Below the pieces are notes generated by a model, which ran no database searches, was not told the origin of the DNA, and was given only the letters and a program-made list of their open reading frames with translations. From Omphalotus guepiniiformis (lineage: Eukaryota > Basidiomycota > Agaricomycetes > Agaricales > Omphalotaceae), in NCBI GenBank assembly GCA_028554645.1, contig JAQOOI010000053.1:248001-312000 (forward strand): 64,000 nucleotides of DNA. Reading direction: 5' to 3'. A program made the position numbers and the translations under genes. Shown one piece after another: positions 11,596-25,500 of the stretch (position 1 is its first letter; every line of letters starts with the position of its first letter).

Positions 11596-14003
11596 CTGAA
11601 GTCTCGTGGAATAATAACTTTCTCAGTGTCTTGTGAGCTTCGAGGCCTTGCAAGTTCAAGTCTCGCATCTTACCATGTCGTTGCTTTGCTTTTACTGTCG
11701 TTCCACCTTTATATATTGACTTAGATTCGACTTAGATATGTAGCTATAGTGATTATTTGTTAATTTAAGTAAGAATTTCTTCCCTCATAGTGTTTGTATG
11801 AGCCGTATTGACTTTGCGAAGATGAAGGAAGTATCCAGGAAGTTTCGCTCCGCAAGCGCCGGCCTGGGCTCCGCGCGCTTGATTCAGCGCCTGCCCTCAA
11901 GCTGTTTTCAATTTCACGTACAATTCATTTGTCATTGTCATTGTGTCAACGCTCTCACTTCAGCGCTTCACTGATGCAGATGGAAACTTTCAACTTTAGA
12001 ACACATGCCGCCCTTGATGACATCTCTAGGTTTCAAGCATAATATTGTGGGTGTCAACCGACTTGATGGCGACCTGACTTTGGCATAAATGTACGGTCTT
12101 CGGTGGGGATCTGGAATGAGCGCGGGCGGTCTGTGGTCTTCTGCGGTTTATACGGTAAGTTTTTCAAAGGATAATCTTTCCAAAAGTGAAGACACATTCC
12201 CTAACACCCTTAGCGGATTTGAAGGCATTGCTAGCTTATTTGGAGTCTTTTCTGGTTAGCAAGTTACGCTCGGCAATGCAATTTTTCTTTCCTTTGTCTT
12301 TTCCGGTATCGTATTTGTTCTATGATATGCTTGTTTCTTTCCATCCTTGGTCTTCCGTCGTTCCTTTGTCTTCAATTTGTGCACTTTCATTGAGGTACGA
12401 AAGGGTAAGGTTTATCGGTTTTTTCATTCATTCATATGATATTCTGTTCCTAGCATGATTATCCGGGTCTGGCCCCGCTGTCGCTGCCTTCACTTCTTCA
12501 CTTCTTTCATTTTCAGTGACTTAGGAACCAGGTCCGCGCCTTCAATTTCACGATCTCTGTTTCCTTATCGAATATTCTGCGCTATTTATCTCTCTCGTGC
12601 GCTCGCGGTTGAAACATATGCATAAACATCAAAAGAAAAGAAGTCTCCGAATTTTATCGATACATTGGAATCATCGCCGCCTCCTTCTCGCGCATCTTTG
12701 TGTCGCGGAACTACAATGTGATTTGATGCATGTTGCAAGCAAATGACATTCGTAGAAGCAGACTAAACCTAATTCTGGTGCGCCCAAACCCTTCAAAGTA
12801 TCCGAACCTGCTTTATGTCTGGCGTTCCGCAGAAGGGCAATGGCGGAGGGTCATAGGTCATACCTTGTCACTGCTTCAAGACTCGTTGAAGAATGTTGAA
12901 GACCAAAGTTCACCATGTCTTCTTGTTTCGGCGTACACGACCCTCATCTGGGCACGAAACAGGCGAAAATCTACTCATGATCAAGGGAGTTTGGGGGGCC
13001 GCGAGGGTATTAGTGCGTCCCTCTTGGCGTCCAGACGTCCAGGCTAGGGTCTTCCTTGATGAAGACTTTTGGATGCTCTATGTTACCCCGTACGGAGCCT
13101 TTGGGCTCTCCACGATGAATTGACATTTCGTCAACTCATGTTCCTCTATGTTCCTTCGCGAAATAATCATCGTGGTCGCGGTAATTTCGACATACTTGAA
13201 TGTTACAATGTTACGGAACTCCCGTTATTCATCTGGCAGTCTTCCTACATAGGCAGATATCATTCCTGTCTTGTTGGTGGCTCTTCGAAGTTCGATGGTT
13301 TGCCTCTAGATCTGGGACAGCATATACTCTGCTATACTCGGTGAAGCTATGAGACTTGCTTTGAACACCCCTCGTGGCGTTTAAGCTGCTATATCTGTGA
13401 TCATGTTCCCGCCGCGCCTCCGCACAGCATGTCCGAGGTTGACTGATGCTACAGCTTACAGCTTCAAATGGGATTCAGTTCACAGTACGATCTGTTCTGG
13501 ATATGTTATTCTTCTGTTGATGGTGTGGTATGTACTACGTGGCACGGCGCCTTAACTGATTCCTGAAGTTCAAGAGGGTACTTACTTCCTGTGCAATCAA
13601 GACCAAGCTTGATGTTAAACCTGATTCTAGAGAACCTTGACTCAATTTGAAATAGTAATACAGCGTCAATGATACGTTGGTAACAAAACAAAAAGATACG
13701 GGATCACTTGAATGTCAGCGGCCAAGTACAGCCAAGTACTTACCATGCAGGTACTGTCTTGGCTTTCCTGGGCCAGTGGCTAGGTTTGATCTTCGTGCTT
13801 ATACTCTCTGAGTTTTTAGACAAACGTTTCAGACCTCTCAGGCGTCCCGCCAGTAGACGATGAGTATCACTCGTGATGTACGAGTATATAAGTCCTAGGC
13901 TTTCGTATTCCCTTCAACCCTATAGCTGTTGACCAGCAACGCGCAGGCGCGACTAGGAATTCACAACAACATCACACCAACCAACCCTTCTCTATCCACT
14001 GGC
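11596..14003. other. Gene-free stretch
   Basis: About 2.4 kb. Several frames of 60-105 codons overlap near 12.7-13.3 kb but share no family motif and have no convincing splice partners, so I do not call them. The right end contains the promoter of the CAP gene. No RNA gene or repeat was noticed. Confidence 0.45.
13885..13892 (+). promoter_or_regulatory. TATA box of the CAP gene
   Basis: TATATAAG lies 112 bases before the start codon at 14004, a suitable distance for a TATA box with a short 5' untranslated leader. Inferred from sequence only. Confidence 0.5.
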
Positions 14004-14852
14004 ATGCATTTCACGATATTGTCTACTATCCTCACATTAAGCTTGTCTTCCATGACAAGCATGACAAGTACTCATGCCGCTGTAATCCAAGTCCTTCCTC
14101 GAACCTCTCAAAGCGATATCAACACGTATCTCTCTAGCCATAACTCCGTCCGATCCCAACACGGAGCATCTGATCTGAAATGGAACAATACACTTTCTGA
14201 ATTTGCTCAAGGTGTCGCTGATAAGTGTAAGTTCGCGCATTCGGGAGGACCGTATGGAGGTGAGTGAGATTACAGAAAGAGATATGCACATCTCTTTCTC
14301 TTTGGCGGCTGTTGACTTGGATGCTCACTTGCTGTTACTCACGGAAATGCAGAGAATCTAGCTGCTGGATCGGGAAATTATGGGATAGCAGCTGGTGTCA
14401 AATCATGGGCCGATGAAGCTAGTAAGTGGTTTTCCAATGTCCCTACAGCGCGGCACGGACACGACAAACAAAACCTGTTTCTTCCTATCGTAGAGAAATA
14501 CGATGCCAAGAATCCTGGATTCAACGAGGACACGGGACATTTCACTCAAATGGTATGGAAAGGTACTCATCAAGTCGGTTGCGCTGTGAAGCAGTGTGAC
14601 GGTATCTTTGATCCAAAGTTTGGGGTATGTAACGCAGCCCTCGAGCTGTGAAACAGTGTAACTCATCTCATTTTCATTAATCTTCTCTTTTCTTTTCAAC
14701 AGAAAGCTTCCTTCTATGTATGCGAGTATTATCCACCCGGAAATGTTATCGGGCAATTTCCGTATGTATTATTCAATCTTCTGAATACTCCGTTGAAGGG
14801 GTGGTATTTTCGTTCTGACTAAAAGCTTTTTAGGCAAAATGTGCAGATGTGA
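14004..14852 (+). CDS. CAP/PR-1 (SCP/TAPS) secreted protein
   Basis: A secreted cysteine-rich protein of the CAP superfamily. Fungal relatives (Pry proteins) bind sterols and fatty acids outside the cell, and some act in host contact. Five exons (14004-14259, 14353-14421, 14494-14624, 14703-14761, 14834-14852) give 177 residues. A signal peptide occupies about residues 1-27. The CAP fold then shows INTYLSSHNSVRSQHGASDLKWN, AHSGGPYGENLAAGSGNYG, GHFTQMVWKGTHQVGCAV (the CAP1 signature) and FYVCEYYPPGN (the CAP2 signature). The cavity His and Glu residues of the family appear present. The last exon is only 19 bases (ending PQNVQM) and relies on a GT-AG intron at 14762-14833. It stands alone, with more than 2 kb of gene-free sequence on each side. 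Confidence 0.9.
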
Positions 14853-17800
14853 TTTCGGTGAAGGAGCCTCCTGAGCGTATGACCCATGATGGTTCTGAGT
14901 ATAAATAGATTTCATTAGGCTTTGATGTATCTAAGTACATACTGTGGGCGTGGGCCGGAGAGGAGTCTTCGATGTAATGTTATTACAGCCCGACTCGGAA
15001 GTGTATGCTTGTTCTCGGTCAGACGCTTTGCGCTCATGTTACACATTGAATGCCTTCAACGTATCGCGACTTCTCGCGACTTGTGGGAAATGTTACACGT
15101 GATGTACCGACGCTCGGCCTTACCCCAAGTTCTAGCGCGCTCTGTGACATGAAACGCTCGTTGGAAGTTGTCTAATTGGCGGCTCAAGCGCTCGCTGATG
15201 AGTGAAGAACGGCGGCGGCGTTAGATAATTTGAGAAATAATAGAAATAACTCCCGAGGACCAGATTCAGAACATAACACAACATGATGTATGTATGTACC
15301 ATTACATATGATCTCAACCCCGCTCAGCTAGACCTTATGGAGGATCTTCATTTGATGTTCTTTTTTTTCACCTTGATCTCATCTCTCATCTCTCGGCGGA
15401 GATGGGAGCAAGTTGCGCTTTACTTACTTACAGTCTTACTGCATACAGTGTAGAACAAAAGCCGATATCTCATATCTTTGTGTGTCTGAGCTGAGTTTCG
15501 GCCGATCTCGGGAGGTATATCTAGGCGCTTTCAAGGTGCTGTCCCCGACGATCTTATCATGACAAACAGCGCCAATGATACTGTATATGTCTACAGCTTG
15601 CACGGTTCCACACGACGATGAGCAGTATAGTAAATATTTGCTGTATAGTACACCATTTCTTCTGATTGAAGCATCACATTGCTGTACCCTGGGAACAAGG
15701 CGGATGAGAAGGAGGATGTATGCATGTTTGAGTAACATAGTATGGTGTGCAGGTGAATTATCTTCCCGTCGTAAGTATCGGCGTTAACGTTAAGGCGTTA
15801 AGGTATCGAAGATAAAGGAAAGGACCTACATCTCTGAGCAAGGGCAAGATATGCATAATGAACTGTAATAGCCCTCAAAGCTGTGTGGAAGTTCTTACTT
15901 ACGAGAGTCCCGCTCCGACGCTCCTCGCACGTTGAGGAACTCCCTGAGGTTTGTGTATATACTCTCAGGAACCGAGACCATAAGGCCGCCGTACTAGAGG
16001 TAGTGGTCATATCTACAATATTTGAGGAACGCCATGGGTCTAGGTCAATGATTAGAGTATGTACAGAAGGTACCTGAACTTATATTGAGCTCAACGTTAT
16101 TACCTCAAACCTGTTGCTATGTGGGGCTGAGAGCGTGTGGGCCTCAATTTACGGAAAATTCGTAGTAAGTATCGTTTTATTGGACCCAAAAGAATTGCAT
16201 GATCATTCCTGAAATGGTTGCAAACAAGGGGTTGGGGGTATGTTCACTGTAATCATGATCGGAGTAAGTATGACTTCCGCTAATACTTGTCATTAGGTGT
16301 ATGTTTCCAATGAAGGAAGGACATACATAGATTCCTAAAGACAGCCGCCATGAAGACAACCGTACGGTTTCATCTGTGTCCGGCGCGTATGTACCCCACA
16401 AACCAGTGCTAATACATCTTGATCAGACCGTAAATGTATTGAAAATAACACCGAGAGTGACCAACTCATTTTTCCATGAATTATCACTAGCATTTGGATT
16501 GGCCAGGTACTTACAGTACATACTTACCAAGTACCAGCCAAGAAGAATCATCTTTAAAGTTACGTGCAATCTAATGATAGGTGATGCTTGTGAAAATCGA
16601 AACGAACGGTGTACATAACTTCCAACATATCATGATGCACGAAACAGACAGGGAGAATTGAGCATTATTCTAGAGCCGAGGATATATGCGCGTCGGACCG
16701 ATTGGAAACATTCCTGGTCGGGATCGTCGGATGTGAACCCGAACATACAGAACATACAAAAAAAGTCTCGTGAGTTGAACATGAAAGGCACGCTGTGCAA
16801 TTTCTGATCGCTATCTATATTGAATAGAGTGTGAGTGGTGGCATTGCATTGGCCAGACCCCTCCCCGGATGAGCTCACCAACGTAAAAACAGCAGCGGCT
16901 CTAAGAAGTTCTGAAATGACATACATAGATGGCAAGCTGGTTCCTGTTATTGAACTCGAACACATGGTCACTGTGTACAATAGATCCAGCCGAAAACACG
17001 ACTTGAGAACTGAATAGATACTCTGCAAGGCGAGAAGTGATTGACACCGGAGAAGAGATATCAATAAATACATCCGGGGAACGCGTACGCTGGTAAGTAT
17101 CAGTGGTTACTGAGACCCCACCATTCCGTTTATCAGATTCATATATTAAAGGCATTCTAGGGTACCAAATACACGCCATATTGACCTGGTATCACCTTCA
17201 GATACTGACTTGAATGAGTGGAGGATGAGACCGAGGAATCGCAATGCATTGTATATCGCGTGGTTTTACGTTGAGGTCGGTTATGAGTATCTTCATGTTC
17301 AATACTAGATGCAATAGGTGTAAAGATTAGCCTAAGAAGGACCGAGCAAGAACATAAGAAAACAAGGAAGATAAAATTGAAGAAGTAAACTGGTGGGACT
17401 GATTACCCACGCGAAGCGATATTTAGGAAAAGGAAGAACACGTTCCACCATTAATTAATGCTTCGTTTGCATCATCCTTTCATTGGTATCGTATATTTTT
17501 ACCTATGAACACTGCGTCATAAGTAGACCCTGAATAAACGTTCCTATAATAGGTCGGACATTACCGAAGAACGACCGCTGCGAATATCAACTCATGCTGC
17601 ATCATGATAAATGTCAATTGCCAGCGATGGCATAAACATTGCACTCTTCTCGCAGAACTTGAAAACCCAGTACTGACACGATGTGACGACGTATATACTT
17701 GCCAAGTAGATAGCAGAGTACCGGTACCACTTATGCAGCATGTCAAAAGAACCTATTGGCAGAATGTGAGGCATCAATAATCTGGAGACATACCGCCTTC

Positions 17801-19540
17801 TTTCGCATATCATAAGAAATGGGAAATGGAGGCACACCTCCGAGTGTGGCGGGCGATCGTCAATTGAAATCATGTGAGATCACAAGAGGGTAACGAGACC
17901 CTTTGAACTTCATTGTCTAAACAGAAATTGAAAACGTTCAAGTGATACAATATGTTCATCTCTCGTACCTTGCTTTAAACACCCTCGTATCACCGTCCAA
18001 TGAACAAATCAACTTGACGCTGATAAAAGACCCTACAGGAACACCCTGCTGAAAACAAATGATACCGATGGCTATGAGCAAGGCAGAACCAGAATGCAGC
18101 GGACGGTGGTTTGCCAAGATGATGATCAGTGGCGTGATAAGCGCATCTTGCAAGAACAGCCATACAACTATTAAGTAGGGTTCTCCGATCTGAACATAGA
18201 ATGAAGAGTTCACGGAAGACAGTCACGGAGGCGGGGCAAGCCGAGGGCAGACGCAAACTGGATATATGCGAAGCAAAAAAGATTTACTGAAAGATTGACA
18301 GTACATATCTTAGGCACGTAAGCATCTAGAATAGTGGAAGTCAGTGTTTTGGCATGCATGAGAAACTTACAGTACAGTGCAGTAAGCTTACGGCTCTTGA
18401 AATGAAACTTCGAAGAACTCGAAGAACTCGAAGTATGTTATGGTTATGTTACTCACTGGTGGATTTACACCTTTACGCCGACCCTTCAATCGGATTTCAT
18501 TTCGCCTTCGCTTTCGAGCATAGCCCACACACGATACTGGATTCCGACTCGTGGATGACCTCCCCACAGCTGATCTGAAGCAGGCCTTGAGGTCAACCGA
18601 AAATCGAAGAGAGCAAATAGTGGGACTATTCATTCCGAGCGTAAGGGACCGTAGCATAGCGTGTTTGCAGCCTGGCTGTTATGCAGGTAAACCGTAGAAG
18701 CATAATTTACTTGAGGCTTTGAAGGTGGTGATACCAGGTCCATAGGAATCAGTTACGATCGAATATGTTCTGTCCAGTTATCCATTTGAAGATGTCGACG
18801 ATGGCGTAGGGCTGGCCAAGGCGAGCTTTGAGACACAGTGACATTCAGAGTTCGAATTCGAGTACGGCCGTCGAGTTTCTTGTGCTAGTCGCCGTTCGGG
18901 GACAAGTTCGAAAGTAGGGAGCGGGCGTTGTGGGGCGGTGGCACGTGAGTTAGAAGTTTCTCCGAGAGCCGGCCCCGTCCGTTTCGGGTTTCGGAGATTA
19001 CATATGTGTATGTACACTTCAAATTCTCCGACTCTTCAGAAACAGAAACTTCCAGATGATATATAAATTCAAAGTTTAAGAAATCGCTATCAAGCGTTGA
19101 GATTCGGTTCATATTTACATATTTTTACAATGATATACATACTAAACAAATTATAAAGAGCTCTATGTACTGGCTTGTACTGATTTAATTATCAATTTTT
19201 GCTGAAGACCGTAGAACAACAGAAAGGTGGGGGGAGGGCGAGGGAACGAGAAAAGAAAGGAAATAGCACCTAAAGACGAGGACGTAAAACAAAAAACAAA
19301 AAAAGGACGACAGAACAAGGAATAACAACATTAACTAATGATCTATGAGTAACTTTGAAAAATAGAGAAATTGCAATAATAGCGTGGGCTTGAACGTAGG
19401 GTGTGATGCAGAATGGATTGAAAGAGAAAAAGAAGAACAGCAGCGGCAAACATCAAACACAGCGACAGCGAACGACAAAGGCCCCTGGCGGCGAGCGGCA
19501 AGAGGCAAAAGAGTGAAAAGGACAACCGTCGTCGTCAATA
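14853..19540. other. Long gene-free stretch (4.7 kb)
   Basis: No gene is supported. Frames up to 147 codons exist on both strands but show no motif, odd composition or splice logic. The stretch carries many short TTAC/GTAAGTA-like words and AT-rich patches, and a short run of GAAGAACTC repeats near 18410-18430. It lies beyond the 3' end of the minus-strand zinc-finger gene. Confidence 0.4.
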
Positions 19541-21558
19541 TCACTGAACCAATGCCCCAATCCCTTTCAACCCCCTACTTCCCAAATTATCAGATTTCCA
19601 AGCACCATGACCCAAATTCACGGACCCGCCGTGGTGAGCATAACCACCATATCCCGTAGTCATAGACTGCGATTGTGAATGCACATACGAAGGCGGTAAA
19701 TCTGACCTATCACTATTTCCATAACGCATATATCTGGGATCCTCCGACACATATCTTTCCTCGTACCGATCGCGATAAGAGTCAGCAGCACGCTCTGTAT
19801 ACCGACCATCGTATTGGTCTTGTATGACTCGAACGTCGTTCGAAGAAGGTTCGTTGCTGCTCAGGCTACGAGGCATGGTGTTACCCCCCTGGTCATGGTG
19901 AGAGAAACGCTGTAGCGGGGCGAGAGTCAAGGGAGGAGAGTCGTATCGACTGAGCGAGGGTCCAAGAACAGGCAGAGCAGAATTGGGAGAGTGAACAGAA
20001 AGCGTAGGGGAAGTGACAACACCAGTCTGGTCGTACGACGAATGCGCTCCGGTAGAATCCGAATAGACCGTGTAACCCGCTGGTGTAGGCGGCCCCGAGG
20101 TCGAAATAACTGACTGGGAGGCAGAATGGGAGGAAGCAGGTGAAGGAGGACATGTGTGTGAATGCGAGTGTGAGTTTAGAGGCGTGTAGGATTGAGCGTG
20201 CGATATATGAGAAATAGAGTGGCGAGAATGTATCCCCGAGAGCGGGGAATGGGGAGATATGGCTGATACAGGTGCTGATAAGGATGTCGGGGATCCTTCT
20301 TTCATCGTAGACAGAGTTTCTATACGAGGGAGTGTATACTGAGTCGCGTATTCACCTGAATTCGTATGAGACTGCGAATGCCCCATAGACGCCGTTTGTA
20401 AATACGCCAAGCCACTGTTTCCTCCAGCTGACGGTTCCTGGTACGTCGACGCTCCGTTTCTGTACATATATCCGGAACCATTCGTAGGGGAATGAGCAGG
20501 GGTTAGAGGTGGAGGTGACATTGATAGCCCGCCCGTCGAATGGATGAACGATCCACCAGAAGACGATGACGAAGCGTAAGGGATTTCCGGTGACGATACA
20601 GAGCTTGGAACAGGAGAGACTCTCTGCTGCGCATGATGATACGTAGCAGGCAAAGTCGCCTGTGCCAAAGGCGGTGGAGAATCTGGCGGAGGAGAATGTG
20701 GATTCATATACACTTGCATTCTAGCACCAGGCCCATGAGGATGAGCCTGCTCCAGCGGAGGTGGTGAAAGTGGTGGAGGCGGCAGAGTCGCTTGCACAAG
20801 AGGAGGAGGGGAGAGAGGTGGTTGCTCCAAAGACGGAACAAGAACGCCGGAGCCGGCAGAATTGGACCCTACAGTGCTAACGCCGCGCTTGGTGCGCCGT
20901 GAAGCGGCAGACCGAGAAGAAGTACGTCGGGACCCAGGAGAAAGATGAATGCGGTAGCTACAAAAAAATTCAAGCAACGTCAGCATTGTTCGTGGCAAAA
21001 TTATCTGACTGTAAAATTTGAGGAGCCAGTAGCCACCTGCAACGTGATTACTGCATGTAAAGCTGGATTGCAGCTGACCATTGCAATTTCACATGATGGG
21101 CGGCCGGAAGGACCGCACTGTTGCTTCGCAAGAGCGGCGCAGCGCAAGAAAACGGGGAAGAATGGAATGAATGAAAGCGTTGAATGACGCGGAGATACAG
21201 TCTGAGTTGATGGTCTGAATCGAATAGAAACAGACTACGGTACGAATGGGGACGACCAAAAATAAAACTGAAAAAAAGGATGGTTCACTCACTGCTGCTG
21301 CAAATTATCCTGCCTTGAACATCTGGTTTCGCAGCCCGGAAACGGACATTTGTGATTCTTCTCCCCAGTGTGAACCCTCGAATGACGCGCTAGGTGGCCA
21401 CTTGTTGTGAAAGCGCGATCGCAAGTCGGACATACATGCTTCTTTTTGTGCAGAGGGCTGCTAAGTGAAGTTTGACCCTGACTAGGGTACCGCGAGCGAC
21501 CCGTAAAGAGGTTGAAATTAGCCACTGAAAGGAGCTCAATGAATACAGACTGACACAT
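19541..21558 (-). CDS. C2H2 zinc-finger transcription factor, Nrg1-like
   Basis: A DNA-binding regulator acting in the nucleus. Exon 1 (21293-21558) encodes two adjacent C2H2 fingers: HVCPTCDRAFTTSGHLARH and, after the linker TGEKNH, KCPFPGCETRCSRQDNLQQH. The finger ends in exon 2 at YRIHLSPG. The GHLARHxRxHTGEKNHxCPxxGC arrangement closely matches yeast Nrg1/Nrg2, glucose-responsive repressors, so an Nrg1-like role is a reasonable inference but not proven. Intron 20958-21292 (335 nt) joins the finger exactly in frame; 561 codons result including the stop. The remaining 470 residues are low complexity, rich in Ser, Pro and His, with PPPLSPPPLEQ-type repeats and Gln/Ser tracts, as in activation or repression domains. 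The N-terminal start at 21558 is tentative, since an extra upstream exon is possible. Confidence 0.82.
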
Positions 21559-22567
21559 ACGCGTTTGAGGAAGCTGAGTTGTACAGCTGCTGAGTCGCAC
21601 CACCGTTTTTCGAATCCACGCGAGGCATGATGATGCTTTTGCGTTCCCTGCGAGACTCAGAGAGATATAGGGCAAGGAATGGTTAAGGTGGCTCAAAGGG
21701 AAGACAAATATGAGAGTTGCTATGTCGGTAAGCGTGGTCGGTTATGAGGAACTGAGTTTATGTTTGTCTTGGCTCCATCCTGACGTAAAATAGATTTTCG
21801 TGAGAATTATGGACAGACAGCCATTTTCCCGGGTTCGGCACTTCTGGATGCTTTTTAACCACTGTTTTCAGAGATTCCGCTCATGTCGAGCTTGCCCATT
21901 TCCGGACACGTGGCTATAAATCTTTTTTTATTTCAATTATTTTGATTTGCGGAACAAAGACTGATTATCACATACCTAAAAGTAGATTGCTCCTGCAGGC
22001 AACGGTGCAGATAGCTGTTAATCCATCTTTTTCCAGTGTAAGGATTGCAGCGATGCCTACAGCTCAAATGAAATGTATTGAGTGTAGGCCAACAGGCACG
22101 TATGAACACGTAACTGTAAGCTTTACTGCCGTCTGGGAACAAAGTATGGCCCATGGACATCGAGATCATGTATGACCAAATGGAACAACGTACGAAAGAT
22201 AACGCTTCTCGATCTGCTTATATTTTCAATCTGAGATCTATGTCGCAACATCCATGCACGATGCTGTATTACTGGGGAAACATGTGCCCCATCGAGCAAC
22301 ACAGGCGGCGGAAAGGTTTTGGGGGTTCGCCGACTCTGGTCCGGAACTGTGGACTCGCTGTGAGATCATCGACACCCCCACGAACATGTTAGCAAAGCTG
22401 TGAAAGCATCGTATGCAAGGCGTGGTGGTTCCTGTTCATCATACAACATAGCGATGGAACGGGAACGAACTGGATTCTGCATCTACAGCCCGCTATCAGC
22501 TGTTGACCCCATCGTTTGATTGTCTCGACCCGACCATGGGCCCATTAAGACAGCAGTGAGGAAAATA

Positions 22568-22590
22568 CAACAAAATAAAATAAAATAAAA
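22568..22590. repeat. AAAAT microsatellite
   Basis: A short run of four AAAAT-type units (AAAATAAAATAAAATAAAAT). Simple repeat with no associated gene. Confidence 0.8.
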
Positions 22591-25500
22591 TAGAAAAATT
22601 GTGCGCAAAAACCGGAAGCACTGAGTAGAATAGAAGAAGAAAACGAGGACCACACGTGCACCATCTGGGTCGTTCGTTTTCCCAGGGGCAGAGCGTCGAC
22701 CTTAGCGTACATATGCAGTCCACTCAGACAGAGTACACTGGCCAAGTACGAACGGAGGAGCGACCACTAGCCCGAACCCCAAATATGTCGCCCCCTGAAT
22801 CTCGATTGGATGAACGTGTAGGAGACTGTCGGACAAGATAATTGGAATGAGTTGATACTCGTGGCGAAATTGGTTATTGACGAGTAGCAACCACCCTACA
22901 CGTCAATCTTACTGCAGACTGTGTGGTGGGGGGCATTCTGCCTTATCTGTTGAGTTTCAAAGAGCATGTCCTTCGTCAGACAAAAAGAAGAATGAAAAGA
23001 AGATAATCAAACATCTTTAAGTCACGAGAGAGCGTCAGAACACCGAGTTTCCGAAGTGACGAACATATCTTAACGTCATGGTGGTTCTTGAAAGTTCCAC
23101 TAAAGTATTCTGTGCTTCCAAGAATCCAATACCTCAGCGTGAGAGCATGTGGGAGAAAATAGGAGGCCTAGACGCCAACGCCTTGCGCCGAGACGTCTTT
23201 TGAGCCTATGACCGTATTCAACGTTGAGCGCGAGCGTGTAGCTTCCCGCACACTCTATTGTTCACAGTATGCATCATTCATGATCCTTTCCGCGTCTGCC
23301 GTAAAAGATTAGTTCTACAACAGAAAAAATTGCAAAATATTGGAGCGTCACCACGAAAACAGCTGCCCCCTGCTGCCCCTCTCTTAGACCAAGACCCGAA
23401 TAGGATCTCTCAGAGGAAATACGTAGAACACTCGGTAAAAAAGGTTTCTGTGCGGCATACGAATAGCTTGGTGTGCTTGGCCGACAAGTCGGACGACGGG
23501 GACCTTTGGCATAGATCCATCTAGTGAGAAAGAAACAATTGCTGGCACAACTTGACTATTGCGAGCGCCGTCGTTGGGTAGTAACGTGAGCGTTTGCGAG
23601 TACGCTAACTAAATTTGGTAAGTGTTTCAGTCGGCCCGATCCCTATCATGTGACTCATCGGGACAAAAATATATAAAAAACATGCTGTATTTGCCTATGT
23701 TGTCCAAAAGCTTCGCCGAGATTTATGCCACGAGTCTTCTGATCCTCATCGCAACTCGGAAGATCGCAGTCAAATCGTCGGGCGCTTACACTGCCTTGGG
23801 AATGCAGGGTACAACAGGGTCGTCAGGGCGAAGATCAAATGCAATCTAGGGTCTGAGCTTTCGCTCCCGTCGTTTGCGTCCGCGAGCAACCTTTCAATGT
23901 CGAAAATCCGTGTTAGTTTGTTGCTTGCGGTGGTGAAAGTGAACGGTACACGTTGAAAGGTATTTCAGAATTACTGTTCGAACTTCCAGTGGACCAGGAC
24001 GTCGGTGAGTCGCTGATCCTTAGTAGCAGCTGCGGGGAAAGCACTGGAAAGCACCGTCTCTTCAAGTTCCTCTCTACAACCCTGCGATTTGCTTCCATCG
24101 AACTGTCCCTTACAGATCCGCAGGTATCTCTCGAAAAAAACAACAATCGAGGTGAATATGTCATGCTCACTTAGTACATTCTCGCGGGAGCGCGTCAACC
24201 TTGAGCCTACACTTGACCTGGTCCCTGCCTGGTCCTGTCGCTGCCGCGGAGGAAAATCCAGTGAGCGGAAGATTCGGGTGCACACCTTGGAGAAAGTTTG
24301 TTCCTCATTCGACATTTTCACACCTACCTGGACCAGCACAGGCGGCTACGTGAGGCTACGTGCTGCTTGCAGCACTCACCAAGATCTCGCTTGACAAATG
24401 TTCTTGTCTCTAAGGTAAACGCTAAACAGATAGTCCGTTTTTCCGGAGCAGGTGAAATTCTGGAAATTTCTGGGGCTATGGCAGGCTATGGCCCGGCTGG
24501 TGCTGTATGTAGACTGCGGTGGACCTACTAGTACGTGGGACCAACCGACCTCTTCGTAAGACTGAGACTCCGCGGCGCGATAGGTGTCGGACCGACCGAC
24601 CACTGCCCGCCGTGAGTACTCTTGACTCAGTCTACTGCAGGTACTGTCTACTGCCAGCTGGCGTTGAATAAACGCGACTTACGCGTGAGTCTGTGATTGT
24701 TGTTTTTGTCCTTGATAAATTTCATCTTAGAATCATGCTCGTCGTTCAAGCCAATCAAATATTATCAAAGCTGCATAAAGTTAGAACCAATTTTCTCCGT
24801 GCACGAAACGCCACGACCGCCTAGTCAAGCCTAGTCTCCGCAAGCAACAAATTACGGTGCGTGCGTCCTATTTTCTGCTGAAATCGAGCCAATCAGCTGC
24901 TTCAGGTATCTGTATTGTTTGTGTCGCCGCTCACCGACGACCGTAACGATATTGCAGCAGCAAGTGTGTGCCAATGATTACGCGCCATGTTTTACGTCTC
25001 CGGTTACTAGCCTTGACCAGGCCTCAAGACCTCAAGCTCGATTATCGATATGAGGGCCGTCTTATCCTAATTTGTTCTACTTGTCTCCAAATCTCCAACC
25101 TTCAAGCTTCAAGTTCCGTCCTTCGCCAGTCCTCCGCCTACTGCTACTGTGCCACTACTCGCTCTGGTAGGCAAAGGGAGTTCACGGAATATTTCCGGAT
25201 CCGACAGGTATACGTACTTAGTGTAGCTCAAGTTGGAGTGTGTCACCTTGGTACCTCTTTCAATGTCGTCTTCGCTCTCGGCTTTCTGGCTCCACTATGG
25301 GAAACATATGTGCTGTACAACAAGGCGCTCCGCGTGATACTTATGTACATACCACTGATTACAGTAGTGACATTACCGTCCGTAAGTGCAGTACATACAC
25401 TTGAAAGAAAAAGCTTCAGGAAGGGTACATATCGCTCCCGGCTCTGCCGCTCATAGTTGCATCTCAGCATTCGAACATACACAGACATCGACTCCCTCAC

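Noticed and set aside
16630..17073. 147-codon minus-strand frame
   Set aside because: Cysteine- and serine-rich chance translation in a gene-free stretch, overlapped by other frames.
24968..25456. 162-codon frame with hydrophobic runs
   Set aside because: Looks membrane-like by composition only; no conserved pattern, and neighbouring frames are equally open.
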